Shown: positions 36,130 to 46,187 of the stretch, piece by piece
Numbering within the stretch: position 1 is the first letter of the stretch
Layout of the letters: each line of letters opens with the position of its first letter
Translations under genes and position numbers: made by a program
Notes under the pieces: generated by a model
Seen by the model: only the letters and a program-made list of their open reading frames with translations
The model's database searches: none
What the model was told of the DNA's origin: nothing
NCBI GenBank assembly: GCA_020343655.1
Contig: CP070805.1
Location: forward strand, 641,874 to 693,087
Direction of reading: 5' to 3'
Source of the DNA: Promethearchaeota archaeon
GTDB taxonomy: Archaea > Asgardarchaeota > Lokiarchaeia > Sigyniarchaeales > SOKP01
Length of the DNA stretch: 51,214 bases

Positions 36130-37335
36130 ATGTTTAGAGATTATATTATATATGATGTATGTATTGTTGGTGGAAGCATTGCTGGTAATTATTTATGCTA
36201 TTTATTATCAAAAACAAATTTAAAAATAATAGTTATTGAAGAGCATGAAGAAATAGGTTTACCTTTTCAATGCGCAGGTATCATTTCGCAAAAACTAAGT
36301 CAATTAGTCGATTTACCTCAAGAACTCATCTTAAACCGTGTGGAACTAGCTAAAATTATCGCTCCCTCAGGAAGATACATCAAATTATTCGGTGATGAAC
36401 AACCATATATAATTAATAGAATTGGTTTAGACCGTTTGTTTTATGAAAAGGTAAAACAAAACAATAATATAACTTATTTCTTTGGAGAGAGATTCAAATC
36501 CTTTAAATATGTTAAAGATGGGAAACAAAAACTCGTGTTAATTGAAACTTCAAAAAGAAAATTAAAAGCAAAGATATTAGTAGGATGTGATGGACCGTTA
36601 TCTCTAGTAGCGAAATCTTTTGGTATAAATAACAAGAATTTATTTGCTGTACAAATCCGTATTGAGTCTGATTTTCCGGTAAATGAAGCGGTAATGTATT
36701 TCAATCCACAATGGAAAGAATTATTCGGTTGGATTGTCCCTGAAGGAAATAAAATTTATCGGATAGGTCTGGCTTGTTTAAAAAATATAGCAAGAAAATT
36801 TCGTATTTATCTTAAAAAGCTTAACTTAGATATGCAAAATAAAATAGATCAACAAGGAGGGCTTATACCATATGGATTAATGAATCAAATTGCTTTTGAA
36901 AATGTTTTGTTGGTAGGGGATTCTGCCTGTCAAGTTAAAGCTACGACAGGTGGGGGGATTATAATGCTCTTAACAGCTGCTAAATATGCGGCAAGTTGTA
37001 TTCAAAAATGTTTTAAATGTAACAAATTTTCAAAGAGAATCATTAAAAAATACTATGAAACACCATGTATATCTGCTATTGGAAAAGAATTGAAAATCCA
37101 TTATTTAATTCGAGCCTTTTTAGAAAAATTTAGTAATAACGATTTTGAAAAAGTATTTCAAATAGTAAAAGCAAGCAAAATTGAACACTTAATCTCAATA
37201 TATGGAGATATGGATTTCCCTAAAGCTGTGATTTTTAAGATATTAAAAAATCCACTAGTTTTTCCGTTTTTAATAAAATTTATATTAAAGCATCCTAGTA
37301 TTCTTGTCAAATTATTAAAAACATTATTTAAATGA
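36130..37335 (+). CDS. Geranylgeranyl reductase family protein
   Basis: This 401-residue flavoenzyme belongs to the geranylgeranyl reductase family, which saturates isoprenoid chains of archaeal membrane lipids or quinones. The FAD motif VCIVGGSIAGNYLCYLL (10-26) is followed by the signature GLPFQCAGIIS and the family's RIGLDRLFYE block. The second FAD motif NVLLVGDSACQVKATTGGGI is typical, with the GDSA-x(n)-P/TTGGGI form. A C-terminal helical part covers the last 100 residues. The N-terminal Met is confirmed only by the open frame; a TATA-like stretch lies upstream. It is a characteristic archaeal lipid gene here. Confidence 0.85.
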   Translation: MFRDYIIYDVCIVGGSIAGNYLCYLLSKTNLKIIVIEEHEEIGLPFQCAGIISQKLSQLVDLPQELILNRVELAKIIAPSGRYIKLFGDEQPYIINRIGLDRLFYEKVKQNNNITYFFGERFKSFKYVKDGKQKLVLIETSKRKLKAKILVGCDGPLSLVAKSFGINNKNLFAVQIRIESDFPVNEAVMYFNPQWKELFGWIVPEGNKIYRIGLACLKNIARKFRIYLKKLNLDMQNKIDQQGGLIPYGLMNQIAFENVLLVGDSACQVKATTGGGIIMLLTAAKYAASCIQKCFKCNKFSKRIIKKYYETPCISAIGKELKIHYLIRAFLEKFSNNDFEKVFQIVKASKIEHLISIYGDMDFPKAVIFKILKNPLVFPFLIKFILKHPSILVKLLKTLFK

Positions 37336-37405
37336 GATAATAATTGGAAATATTTCTCCTCAGGATCTTGCAGAAAAAAATATAAAACGATTTTTTTATT
37401 ATTTT

Positions 37406-37756
37406 TCAAGGAGGGACCATAGAGAAAAAGGCTATTTGGTTAAATATTAAATACCAAATCAGTATAAATACAAGTACAACTACTGTCGATACTAATCCGA
37501 ATCCTTTTACTCCTTTAGGAATACCTAATCCTTCTTCATTATTCCTTTGAATGAAGGCTCGAACCATAGCTACAATATATATTAGAACAATTATTATAGC
37601 AACAATCCATAAAAATAACATTAATAGTGAGATTGTATATACAGGAAAGCTGTTTAACCACACCCAATACCTTACTATCAAGTAAGTAGGGATTGCTGCA
37701 TAAATGGCTGCTGTTAAGAAAAATACAATTCCCCATAATATACCTTTAGCTGCCAT
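37406..37756 (-). CDS. Three-helix membrane protein, unknown
   Basis: This 116-residue protein has three predicted membrane helices (GILWGIVFFLTAAIYAAIPT, YTISLLMLFLWIVAIIIVLI and LVSTVVVLVFILIWYLIF) and a short basic loop, QRNNEEGLGIPKGVKGFG. No family is recognised. It follows 140 bp after the degenerate longin-GTPase gene on the same strand. Confidence 0.5.
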   Translation of the reverse strand: MAAKGILWGIVFFLTAAIYAAIPTYLIVRYWVWLNSFPVYTISLLMLFLWIVAIIIVLIYIVAMVRAFIQRNNEEGLGIPKGVKGFGLVSTVVVLVFILIWYLIFNQIAFFSMVPP

Positions 37757-37895
37757 TTTTCTTGTTTTATTAGTAGTTAAAGATTGAATGCTTTACTGTT
37801 TTTATTTATTATATTAATAATAATTTAAAAGATTTGTTAGATAGGGAATTTAACAGTAAGATGTTTTTAATGAACCATTTTTCTAAAAAGAAAAG

Positions 37896-38936
37896 TTATA
37901 TTATGTTTTTTATTAACCAGCGTAAAGCTTCCATTACTTTTTCATCTTCCTTTAAAATATTTATAGGAAAATATTTAATTTTAATGCCTAGCTCCTTCAA
38001 TTCTTCTACTTCAAAGGTTTTAAAGACAAATTCTGGTTCTATATCTTCTTTATCATAAAACTTATTTCCAATCAATAATATTGGAGCTAATTCAGTTTCC
38101 ATTTCTAACCGTGTATTATCAACAATTTGAAAAATCTCTTTGGTTCGAATAACTGAGTTTTTATCTGATAGATTAAAGAGAAGAATAAAACCTTGAGAGA
38201 TATTCACACAATTCTCTAAATTTTCATATTCTTTGCATTCAAATTTGCTGATACCTTCATCATATTTTAAAATCTCAAGGTTTTCAATGACTACTTCATA
38301 GATCCTAGTTGGTAAATCATTCTTTCTGATATTTAGAAATTGAATTAATTCAATGTTCTTTAAAAATGTCGTCTTTCCAACTCTAGGAGCCCCGATTATA
38401 AAAATTTTCTTTATTAAGCGTTTGTCCCTTATTGGGGTTTCTAATTTGTATTTAGGGGATAATTTTATAAAGTACCTATTGAAAATATCTAAGAAACTAC
38501 TTTTTAATTCTTCATCGGCTAATTCTATTACATAATCATCTGATAAACTGCTTTTCTTAAGATGTAACAATGACGCAATTTCATCTAATTTCTTTATCTC
38601 TAAAGCAAAATCTTCTAAAACGGGCGCTTTTGAGTCTAAATATTTAAACACGTCCACGATTTCATCCTTGAAGATTGCTGTTTTGATCATATAAGTAATC
38701 ATCAATAATTCCTTTCCACCTCGAGCTAAATCAGAATCGATATAAAAGATATGATTAACTGTTTGAAATTTTCTGTAAGCAAAAATGAATGTGCCTTCCT
38801 CATCGTTGAATTCGAGGATTCTGTTTACATCTGGTGCATCTGAAGTTTCTGACAGCGGTTTACTGGAATATAAAGTATTGGGGCCAATAACTTGATCGAA
38901 ATAAGTTACACAAAGGATTTGGTCTTGAGACATCAT
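37896..38936 (-). CDS. Longin-like domain with a degenerate GTPase-like domain
   Basis: This 346-residue protein opens with a longin-like unit (residues 1-160) starting SQDQILCVTYFDQVIGPNTL, the F-x-x-x-x-GP pattern that recurs in longin-type domains. From about residue 172 a P-loop GTPase-like domain follows: G1 GAPRVGKT (182-189) and a weakened G4 NKFYD (291-295) instead of NK-x-D. G3 (D-x-x-G) is not visible, so it may bind nucleotide but is unlikely to hydrolyse it efficiently. This is a second protein with the longin-GTPase layout in the window (the first is at 11526). A regulatory partner of active GTPases is likely; role unknown. Confidence 0.7.
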   Translation of the reverse strand: MMSQDQILCVTYFDQVIGPNTLYSSKPLSETSDAPDVNRILEFNDEEGTFIFAYRKFQTVNHIFYIDSDLARGGKELLMITYMIKTAIFKDEIVDVFKYLDSKAPVLEDFALEIKKLDEIASLLHLKKSSLSDDYVIELADEELKSSFLDIFNRYFIKLSPKYKLETPIRDKRLIKKIFIIGAPRVGKTTFLKNIELIQFLNIRKNDLPTRIYEVVIENLEILKYDEGISKFECKEYENLENCVNISQGFILLFNLSDKNSVIRTKEIFQIVDNTRLEMETELAPILLIGNKFYDKEDIEPEFVFKTFEVEELKELGIKIKYFPINILKEDEKVMEALRWLIKNII

Positions 38937-39038
38937 TGAAAAAATAAGATATACTATAATTTAAAATTTTTAATTGTTTATTATTGGTAATTTTTTTAAT
39001 ATTTAATAACATCAAAAAAAGAGGGAATTTAAATTTTA

Positions 39039-40736
39039 TTAGTGAAAAAAGCCTAAAATGAAACCTAATCCACTTTGATATGGTGATATCGTACAAATTA
39101 GTAATGTAAAAAATAATGTATTAACGAGAGCTCCAGCAATTATATTTCCACTTTTCTGATATATTAATGTTGACAGAAAGCCATTTATCAAAAATAATGG
39201 TATCGCAAAGGGTATGAAATTTCCAAAGTAAAAAAAACTCCTCATAATAAGTGAAAAGATAAAAAGAAATGTAAACCAGTACAGAAATAAAAATCCAAAT
39301 ATTGCTAATGAAGTCTTCACTAGTGGTTTGATTACTTTTTCAAATTTGTTTTGGAAAATCCCATGAAACAATAGCCCATATATCATGAATATAATGAAAT
39401 TTATAAATAAAAATAATAGTACCCAAGGAATTTTGACCAATGAAGGAATCATACCTAAATAATTTAATCCACCGGAGACATAAATTATAATTGTTAGTAT
39501 TACTGCTAAAATAAAGCCTAATAAAAATTGTCTAAGAATGTTATTTCTTGAAGTTTTAAATGGTTTTTCTATTATTTCTTTTAATCCTACATTTCTCTTT
39601 TTACCTATTCGCCAGAGTAACATTAGAATTGCAAAAGCTTGACCAAACAATAATGCAGAAATAAATCCTGCAATTGCTAAAAACAATATTAACAAAATAG
39701 GAACAAAAATAATAATTCCTGGTAATCCAAGTATTAAAGAAGTTGCTATTATTTTCCCTCCTATATTAATTGCACTATTGTCATCCAAATCCAGCTTGAA
39801 AAATTCTTCTTCTCTTGATTTTAGTATTAGTTTTGAAAGAGGATCGATTATAAGGACAAAAAATCCAAATCCTCCAAATAGTTGTAGAGAGAGGATAAAT
39901 AATCTCGTATTTGTAACAAAATTTTCATCAACGGGTCTTACGTCTGGAAATGTACTCGCAATAAAATCACGAGCCTCTCTTATGAAATCTGGGTCCCAAA
40001 TCCCTAATACATGATTAGAGAGATCATCTAAGTATATCATAGAAGCATTTCCATCTTGAAAACCCCCATATAATTTATTAACATCGAGATCTGTTGCGGG
40101 GATTCCTGTATAATTAGATAATCCATCTTTAAGATCATCTGGTGTTATTATTTCATCATATCTTCCAAGAATCATTAAAATATTTAAAGGCGAACTAGAA
40201 TTTCCCTTTCTAAGGTTTTTTGGCAACCGAGTTCCAGCACCTATAAAACATTTGAAATTAGTAGATTCATTGACTACTCCTATTCCTACACCCCCCATCG
40301 AATAACCAAGATATCCAAGATTCGATGAATCAATATCTGGTCTAGATCCTAAATAAGAAATAATTGCTTGTATATCGTTTAATAATGACCCAGATCTGTG
40401 ATCTCCGGTACTTTGTCCATGTCCTCGAAAATCGAAAGGAACAGCGACAAATCCTGCAGCTGCAAATTCAATTGCATAGCCTTTCATCATCTCTTTATTT
40501 GACATCACTCCGTGTCCTAAGATAATCGCTTTCTTGTTCAATCCATCTGTATTTGGCTCAAAAACATTAAAAGAAATTGTAACTCCGTCAGAAGTTTGAA
40601 CAGTTTGATTATAGGTACCTTTTACACCTATAGGTATTATGAAGATTAGAACTGTCCCTATCACGAAAAATGTTAAAAAGAGACACAGGAAAATTATTCT
40701 TTTTCTCGTTATTTCAATTTTTTTCATTTTTTCCAA
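39039..40736 (-). CDS. Membrane-bound alpha/beta hydrolase
   Basis: This 565-residue protein has an N-terminal membrane segment (RIIFLCLFLTFFVIGTVLIF, 13-32), an external alpha/beta hydrolase domain of about 220 residues, and a C-terminal half with about six or seven membrane helices. The nucleophile is Ser146 in GYSMGG, an oxyanion stretch is ILGHGVMSN, the acid is probably the Asp in GRYDEIITP, and the His lies in SNHVLG. Family members are esterases, lipases or peptidases. The multi-helix tail suggests a partner role or anchoring; the tail resembles no named transporter. Confidence 0.75.
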   Translation of the reverse strand: MEKMKKIEITRKRIIFLCLFLTFFVIGTVLIFIIPIGVKGTYNQTVQTSDGVTISFNVFEPNTDGLNKKAIILGHGVMSNKEMMKGYAIEFAAAGFVAVPFDFRGHGQSTGDHRSGSLLNDIQAIISYLGSRPDIDSSNLGYLGYSMGGVGIGVVNESTNFKCFIGAGTRLPKNLRKGNSSSPLNILMILGRYDEIITPDDLKDGLSNYTGIPATDLDVNKLYGGFQDGNASMIYLDDLSNHVLGIWDPDFIREARDFIASTFPDVRPVDENFVTNTRLFILSLQLFGGFGFFVLIIDPLSKLILKSREEEFFKLDLDDNSAINIGGKIIATSLILGLPGIIIFVPILLILFLAIAGFISALLFGQAFAILMLLWRIGKKRNVGLKEIIEKPFKTSRNNILRQFLLGFILAVILTIIIYVSGGLNYLGMIPSLVKIPWVLLFLFINFIIFMIYGLLFHGIFQNKFEKVIKPLVKTSLAIFGFLFLYWFTFLFIFSLIMRSFFYFGNFIPFAIPLFLINGFLSTLIYQKSGNIIAGALVNTLFFTLLICTISPYQSGLGFILGFFH

Positions 40737-40900
40737 GTTTAAATTTTTTTAATGATATTTTAATAGTTAAATAATTTGATTTTATAATTTATTAATATTA
40801 ATTTTTTTTGAATGAAGCAATCCTAGAATAAATTTATAGATATCAATTTCTATATTTCTTTAAAAAAATTGATATGTTAAAAATTATAAAGTGAGATTTT

Positions 40901-41773
40901 ATGGGAGATTTTAAAAAGATGGAACAAGCTTATAAAGCTTCCTCCAAAATATTGGAAAAGAGAATGGCAAAAGAGCGACCGCTGGATTTGGAAATCCTAA
41001 GAAAAGTGAAAGATTCTTCGATTGTTATAGTAGCTGGTTCCTATGATAAAATTGAATTAGTGTTAGAATTAATAAAAATACCATACATTTTAATCCAACC
41101 AGAAGAAGTTGACCAAATCGAATTAAATCCCAAGCAAATTCTAATTATTAACTGTCCTGGAAATGTATATGAGGATGCTTTACCAAAGATAAAAGAATTT
41201 GTCAAAAAAGGAGGATTCCTCTTTACTACTGACTGGGCACTGTTAAATATTCTTGAAAAAATATTTCCTCGATATTTAAAATACAATCAGAAACCAACAG
41301 CAGATGACTGTGTGAGAGTGGAAGTATTAGATAAAAGCAATAAGTTTTTAGAAGGTTTATTTAATGAGGATGCTGATCCAATTTGGTGGCTTGAAAGTTC
41401 TTCGTATCCAATACAAATTTTAGATAGAACTCAAGTTAAAGTCTTAATTGTAAGTAAAGAAATGCAAGAGAAATACGGAGAAGCTCCAATTGTCATTACA
41501 TTTGATTATGGCGATGGTACTGTACTACATATGACAAGTCATTACTATTTGCAAAGAGCAGAACTAAGAACTAAAAGACATAAAATGAGTGCAAAAGAAT
41601 ACGCCATGAAAGAAATTGGTTTAACAGCAGATGAGGCAGCAATGGAAGAATTAGATGGATTAAGTCTTGGTGAGGCGGAATCTGCTTATTCTACAACCCA
41701 ATTTATTAGCAATGTGATCGTAGAACAACAGAAAAAAGTTGAAAAAAGGAAAAAAGAAAAGGAAGACAAATAA
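40901..41773 (+). CDS. Glutamine-amidotransferase-fold protein, unknown
   Basis: This 290-residue cytosolic protein has a class I amidotransferase or ThuA-like fold in the middle: ILIINCPGNVYEDALPKIKE then FVKKGGFLFTTDWALLNILE, resembling the G-G-x-L-x-x-x-D pattern of that fold. No catalytic Cys lies in the nucleophile elbow, so glutaminase activity is not expected. The last 60 residues are charged helix (EKRKKEKEDK). The gene is followed, 90 bp downstream, by a GPH-type transporter gene; a joint function is only inferred from order. Confidence 0.6.
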   Translation: MGDFKKMEQAYKASSKILEKRMAKERPLDLEILRKVKDSSIVIVAGSYDKIELVLELIKIPYILIQPEEVDQIELNPKQILIINCPGNVYEDALPKIKEFVKKGGFLFTTDWALLNILEKIFPRYLKYNQKPTADDCVRVEVLDKSNKFLEGLFNEDADPIWWLESSSYPIQILDRTQVKVLIVSKEMQEKYGEAPIVITFDYGDGTVLHMTSHYYLQRAELRTKRHKMSAKEYAMKEIGLTADEAAMEELDGLSLGEAESAYSTTQFISNVIVEQQKKVEKRKKEKEDK

Positions 41774-41863
41774 TAATTATCGTTTTTTTTGTAAATTTTT
41801 ACTATTTAACTCATTTTCTTTTGAAATCTAAAAGTTAATTTTTAATATATTAATTATATTATT

Positions 41864-43321
41864 ATGGTTAAGGTACCTCGCGAATTACATGGAAGACGTC
41901 TTTTTGGATATACCTTGGGCAATTTCGGGATGATTTTGACCAATATGTTCATAGGCGTATTTATCTTCCAATATTATGTTTATACAATTAATCTTGACTC
42001 AGTATTAACTTCAGTTGGAATTTCCTTGCAACTGATAATTTCTGCGATTTTCTCAATTGTTTTTGGAATAATTGCTGATAATAAAAAGCCGGGAAGATTC
42101 GGGAAACGTCGACCATTTCTTTTTTATGGGTTACCTATTTGGGTTTTCACAAGTATTATCATCTGGCTACCACCTAAATGTCCTCAAAACAATTCACTAT
42201 ATTTACCTACAGCAGTTTTCTTATGGAGCATTTTGATAATTAAATCAATAGCAGGATCATCGATAATGACAGTTCATCTCTCTATGCTAACAGAACAATC
42301 ACAAACTCATGAAAATAGAGAAAAAATTGCAGCAGTGACAACATTTTTTCATATTATTGCTTCAATTCTCGCTTTAATGCTGCCACTTATTGTTGAAAGT
42401 ATATTACCAGAACCTGAAAATGTAAAATGGTGGGAACATTCAGGAGAAATAATCATATTTTATATGCCTTGGATAGGGACAGGTTTTACCATTTTTGCTT
42501 TATTTACTATTATAATAACTTTTTTTTCAGTTGATGAAAGTTTCCATAAATCTCCAACTCTAGAAATTAGACAGAAAAGAGCTTCCCTAAGAACTTTTTA
42601 TCATCAAATGAAGACACCATTACAGGACAAAAAATACAGAAAACACCTAGTGGTACGATTCTTTAATAGTATATCAGGTAGAATATTGGGTGTAATAGTA
42701 ATTCCATTTCTAACTTATTCACTTATATTTACCGGGAGTAAATTTTATATTTATATAATAGTCTCAATTTTAAGTAAGATTTTAGGATTCTCTATTTGGC
42801 GGAAATTACTTAAAAAGAATTCAATACTTAAGATATATAAAGTGTGTATTATAGTTTCTATTATTGCTAGTTTTTTAGAATTATTATTTTTAATCGAATT
42901 CCTTTCTATTGAATTTGAATTATTATTATTCATAGTTACTATTGGTACAATCTTGGGTTCAATGTATGGATTAGGATTATTTGATCCACCTTTAGCAAGT
43001 GTTTTAGTTTATGAGGCTGCTGATAAGGTAGAAGATACAGATTTCGATGTAGCAGTTTCAAATATTTCTGGAGCTTATTTTGGCTTAAGTTCTTTCATTA
43101 TGGCAGCGGGTCAATCTCTAGCTTCTTTAATGATTGGCCTAATTCTTACAGGATCTAATGCTGAGAACTCAACAATAATTACTATTACATTATCTTCAAT
43201 GGGAATATTTTACTTACTTAGTTTATTCTTTCTCAAAAAAATTAAATTAGAGAAAAAATTCATCAGTAAACCAGTTATAAGTCATGAAATCTCAGAAGAA
43301 GATATATTTCTCGAAAAATAA
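41864..43321 (+). CDS. MFS transporter of the GPH (sugar cation symporter) type
   Basis: This 485-residue protein has about twelve membrane helices in two halves. Between helices 2 and 3 it has the family loop IIADNKKPGRFGKRRPFLFYG, the D-x-x-x-x-x-x-G-R-R-R-P pattern of the GPH/MelB-type group. Relatives co-transport sugars or other polar solutes with sodium or protons. The substrate cannot be read from the sequence. Its last codon abuts the end of the convergent M42 aminopeptidase gene with no gap. Confidence 0.78.
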   Translation: MVKVPRELHGRRLFGYTLGNFGMILTNMFIGVFIFQYYVYTINLDSVLTSVGISLQLIISAIFSIVFGIIADNKKPGRFGKRRPFLFYGLPIWVFTSIIIWLPPKCPQNNSLYLPTAVFLWSILIIKSIAGSSIMTVHLSMLTEQSQTHENREKIAAVTTFFHIIASILALMLPLIVESILPEPENVKWWEHSGEIIIFYMPWIGTGFTIFALFTIIITFFSVDESFHKSPTLEIRQKRASLRTFYHQMKTPLQDKKYRKHLVVRFFNSISGRILGVIVIPFLTYSLIFTGSKFYIYIIVSILSKILGFSIWRKLLKKNSILKIYKVCIIVSIIASFLELLFLIEFLSIEFELLLFIVTIGTILGSMYGLGLFDPPLASVLVYEAADKVEDTDFDVAVSNISGAYFGLSSFIMAAGQSLASLMIGLILTGSNAENSTIITITLSSMGIFYLLSLFFLKKIKLEKKFISKPVISHEISEEDIFLEK

Positions 43322-44401
43322 TTAAACTTTTTCGGGGTTTTTTATAAATGCTTCAACTAAACGCACTGTATGATAAATATCTTCAAGCTTTAATAAGCAA
43401 TTTGGTGAATGAATATATCTACATGGAACAGATACAACTGAACTTGGCACGCCTCTACGTGAAACCTGAATCTTAGCAGCATCAGTCCCTCCATACCTAG
43501 GTTTTTTAAACTGAAAAGGAATTTTTTCATGCTCAGCATTCTTTATTAATCTATCGTTAATTTTTGGATTAGAAATTATTGTTTTGTCTGCAACAGTAAT
43601 TGCTGGACCTTGTCCAATATATACAGGAATTTTATCTTTTCTAATGCCGGGAACATCTGCAGCAGTCGTATTTTCAATCGCGAGAGCCATAGTTGGTTCC
43701 AATTTATATGCACCAGTTATTGCTCCTTGCCCACCAACCTCTTCTTGTACAGCAAAATTAAAAAGTATGGTATCAAAATGTTCATTTTCTTTAAAAAGCA
43801 TCATTGTATGGAGAAGAACATTACATCCAGTACGATCATCAAATGCTTTACCACGTACCATTCCATTAGGGAATTCTACAAAAGGGCTATAAAGTGTACC
43901 TACTGTTCCTATATTAATATGATTATCAATTACTTGGTCTTTAGATGTCATACCAATATCAATATACATATTTTCTATATTAACTAACTTCTTTCTCTCT
44001 TCAACAGTAGTGAGATGAGGTGGTTTTGATCCTATAATCCCATGAATTATTTGATTATTTCCTGATTTCAAAATAACAGATTGTCCTAAAAGAATTCTAT
44101 TATCCCAGCCACCAATTAAGACAAACCGTAAAAAGCCTTTTTTTGTTATATGAGAAACCATAAATCCAATTTCATCAATGTGAGCATCTAATAAAATTCT
44201 ATTCTCCACAACATTTCCTTCTTTTATAGCTAAAACATTTCCGAGTGGATCTATCCATGCTTTGTCAGCTAAATCTCTACTTTCGATTTCTTCAAGAATA
44301 AAAGTTCTTACCTCTTCTTCATGTCCTGATACGCCAAGCAAAGATGATAGCTTTTGCTGAAATTCCTTAATACTTTCAATATTTAATGTTTCAGTCTTCA
44401 T
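43322..44401 (-). CDS. M42 family metalloaminopeptidase
   Basis: This 359-residue protein has the M42 (tetrahedral aminopeptidase/glutamyl aminopeptidase) metal site in the usual order: His74 in LDAHIDEIGF, bridging Asp188 in AFDDRTGC, Glu220/Glu221 in QEEVGGQG with the general base among them, Glu243 in AIENT and His331 in YIHSP. The substrate-loop GGTDAAKIQVSRRGVP matches the family. The enzyme trims short peptides in the cytosol, often as a dodecamer. Its 3' end abuts the transporter gene on the other strand. Confidence 0.88.
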   Translation of the reverse strand: MKTETLNIESIKEFQQKLSSLLGVSGHEEEVRTFILEEIESRDLADKAWIDPLGNVLAIKEGNVVENRILLDAHIDEIGFMVSHITKKGFLRFVLIGGWDNRILLGQSVILKSGNNQIIHGIIGSKPPHLTTVEERKKLVNIENMYIDIGMTSKDQVIDNHINIGTVGTLYSPFVEFPNGMVRGKAFDDRTGCNVLLHTMMLFKENEHFDTILFNFAVQEEVGGQGAITGAYKLEPTMALAIENTTAADVPGIRKDKIPVYIGQGPAITVADKTIISNPKINDRLIKNAEHEKIPFQFKKPRYGGTDAAKIQVSRRGVPSSVVSVPCRYIHSPNCLLKLEDIYHTVRLVEAFIKNPEKV

Positions 44402-44528
44402 GATAAAAATAAAGTAATTTTCTTATGAAATTAAATAATTTGAGATAATTAAAACTCATTAATCAAATTATTTCATTTATTAAAAAAAATTAGAAAAAAT
44501 ACATTACCTAAAAAAAAGTAAATTTTGA

Positions 44529-46187
44529 CTATTTTCGTCTCTTTTTTAGCTCTGCTATTGACTTTTCAGCTAAAATTAATGCGTCATCAGACCTTGATTT
44601 ATATTTTTTGACTTGGGCTTCAAGTTCGATAATTTTATTGTTCAAATCTAATACCATTTCGCTACTTTCATCTAATTGTATAATGTCTTCTCCACCTTTC
44701 TTTGCCATCTCTTTCAAGAAATTATACTTTTCCTTCCAAACGTTTATTTCAGTCTGTAATTCTTCTATAGCCTCATCAGTAGCTACGAGGGGAATTTCCT
44801 TGTCTTCTTTTACATCAGCGACTTTTTGCTTTAAACGTGAAACTTCATCCTCTAATTCTTGAATCCTAATTTTTAATGCCGTAATTTCATCTAAATAATC
44901 AGCAGCTCTCTTTGGTTCCAGCATTTCTTCATACATTGACTTACCAGTTTCTAATTCATCAGCGGATTTTCCTCCTAGAAGTCTTTCTTTTCGCTTCTGT
45001 AACTCTTCTACTGTTTGGGGAGAAAGAAAATCTAATGGATTAAAACTAACACCACCGTGCTTTGTTCGTCTTTTCCTTATCTTAACAAAGAGGGGGATTC
45101 CCTTAACAGCTTCACCACAGAGAATAGCTTCCCCTTTATCTAAACCAGAAATATCTGATTTATTCTCATTACTTAAATCTTCAGCACTGGAAATTGTTAT
45201 TCCAATATCTCGTATATCGGAAAGGTTGTGAACAACCCAAGTGCCTGCTTGAGCTCTGATAGTTGTATCTAATAATTGTGGACGCTGTGTTCCAATTACT
45301 ATGTTAGCTCCGAATTTTCTTCCCTCCTGTGCAAATAATTTAACAACCTCACAAGTTTCTGTCTGTTTCTTTCCAGCAAATAAGTGGGCTTCATCTAAAA
45401 ACAAGTAAAAAGGTGGAATGCTTCGTGTTGTACTTGCATCATAAAGTTTCTTTAATAATTTGCCAGCTATAGCTTCTTGAACTTCTAAAGCCATACCATT
45501 TAAATTAACTACGGTACAGAGATTAGGTGCAACTATATCTGAAGGTTTTAATGAAAATAGGTATTCAATATCAACATCACCGCCTTTATTTTTCTTTAAA
45601 TCAGAAAATTCAATTATACTGTCCACAAATTCACTTTCACCCTTAGGAAGATCTTCACCGGCAACCTTTAAAGCTCCGTATTCTCCATGCCTATCCAGTA
45701 TTACTACTGGAATTCCTTTTTTAAGAAACTCCTCTGTCAAAACTCCCATTGTATACGATTTCCCCGAACCTGACTTTCCTGTAATAAAAATCCTGCCAAA
45801 ATTTTTAATCAATAGATATACTTCATAAGGATAACCAATTAACTTTCCTAATGAAAGAGATTCTTCTGGTGGATTGAAGATTCCTAAAATTTTTGAAATT
45901 TGCTCTTCTTTAGCCATGAAGACATCCGTACCAATCTCAAAAGGTCTTGTAGGTCTATCTCCTAATACTGATAACTTTGCCATTCGCCCCTTCTCATCAG
46001 TCCACATTTCAGAAATGTAAAATACATAATAAGGCCTTTTGCCTTCTTCATCTTTTTCACCATAAGCTACTAAATAGTTATTCCGTTCAACTAAAGTGCC
46101 TTCAAATACAACAGTAACTGTATGAGTCGTCGTTTTACCAGTTAATCTGCCTACAGGTTTTTCTTCTTGTGAACCTTCTTTTAACAT
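44529..46187 (-). CDS. HerA-like ATPase with C-terminal coiled coil
   Basis: This 552-residue ATPase of the HerA/FtsK superfamily has an N-terminal beta-barrel of the HAS type (VTVVFEGTLVERNNYLVAYG), Walker A GKSGSGKS (137-144), the conserved LDRHGEYGAL stretch, Walker B LFLDEAH (262-268), and the sensor/arginine finger region IVIGTQRPQLLDTTIRAQ. Residues about 430-552 are coiled coil with repeating heptads. HerA normally couples to NurA nuclease to resect DNA ends, but no nurA, mre11 or rad50 gene is in the window, and typical HerA has no such coiled-coil tail. A translocase acting with another partner is therefore possible. Confidence 0.82.
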   Translation of the reverse strand: MLKEGSQEEKPVGRLTGKTTTHTVTVVFEGTLVERNNYLVAYGEKDEEGKRPYYVFYISEMWTDEKGRMAKLSVLGDRPTRPFEIGTDVFMAKEEQISKILGIFNPPEESLSLGKLIGYPYEVYLLIKNFGRIFITGKSGSGKSYTMGVLTEEFLKKGIPVVILDRHGEYGALKVAGEDLPKGESEFVDSIIEFSDLKKNKGGDVDIEYLFSLKPSDIVAPNLCTVVNLNGMALEVQEAIAGKLLKKLYDASTTRSIPPFYLFLDEAHLFAGKKQTETCEVVKLFAQEGRKFGANIVIGTQRPQLLDTTIRAQAGTWVVHNLSDIRDIGITISSAEDLSNENKSDISGLDKGEAILCGEAVKGIPLFVKIRKRRTKHGGVSFNPLDFLSPQTVEELQKRKERLLGGKSADELETGKSMYEEMLEPKRAADYLDEITALKIRIQELEDEVSRLKQKVADVKEDKEIPLVATDEAIEELQTEINVWKEKYNFLKEMAKKGGEDIIQLDESSEMVLDLNNKIIELEAQVKKYKSRSDDALILAEKSIAELKKRRK

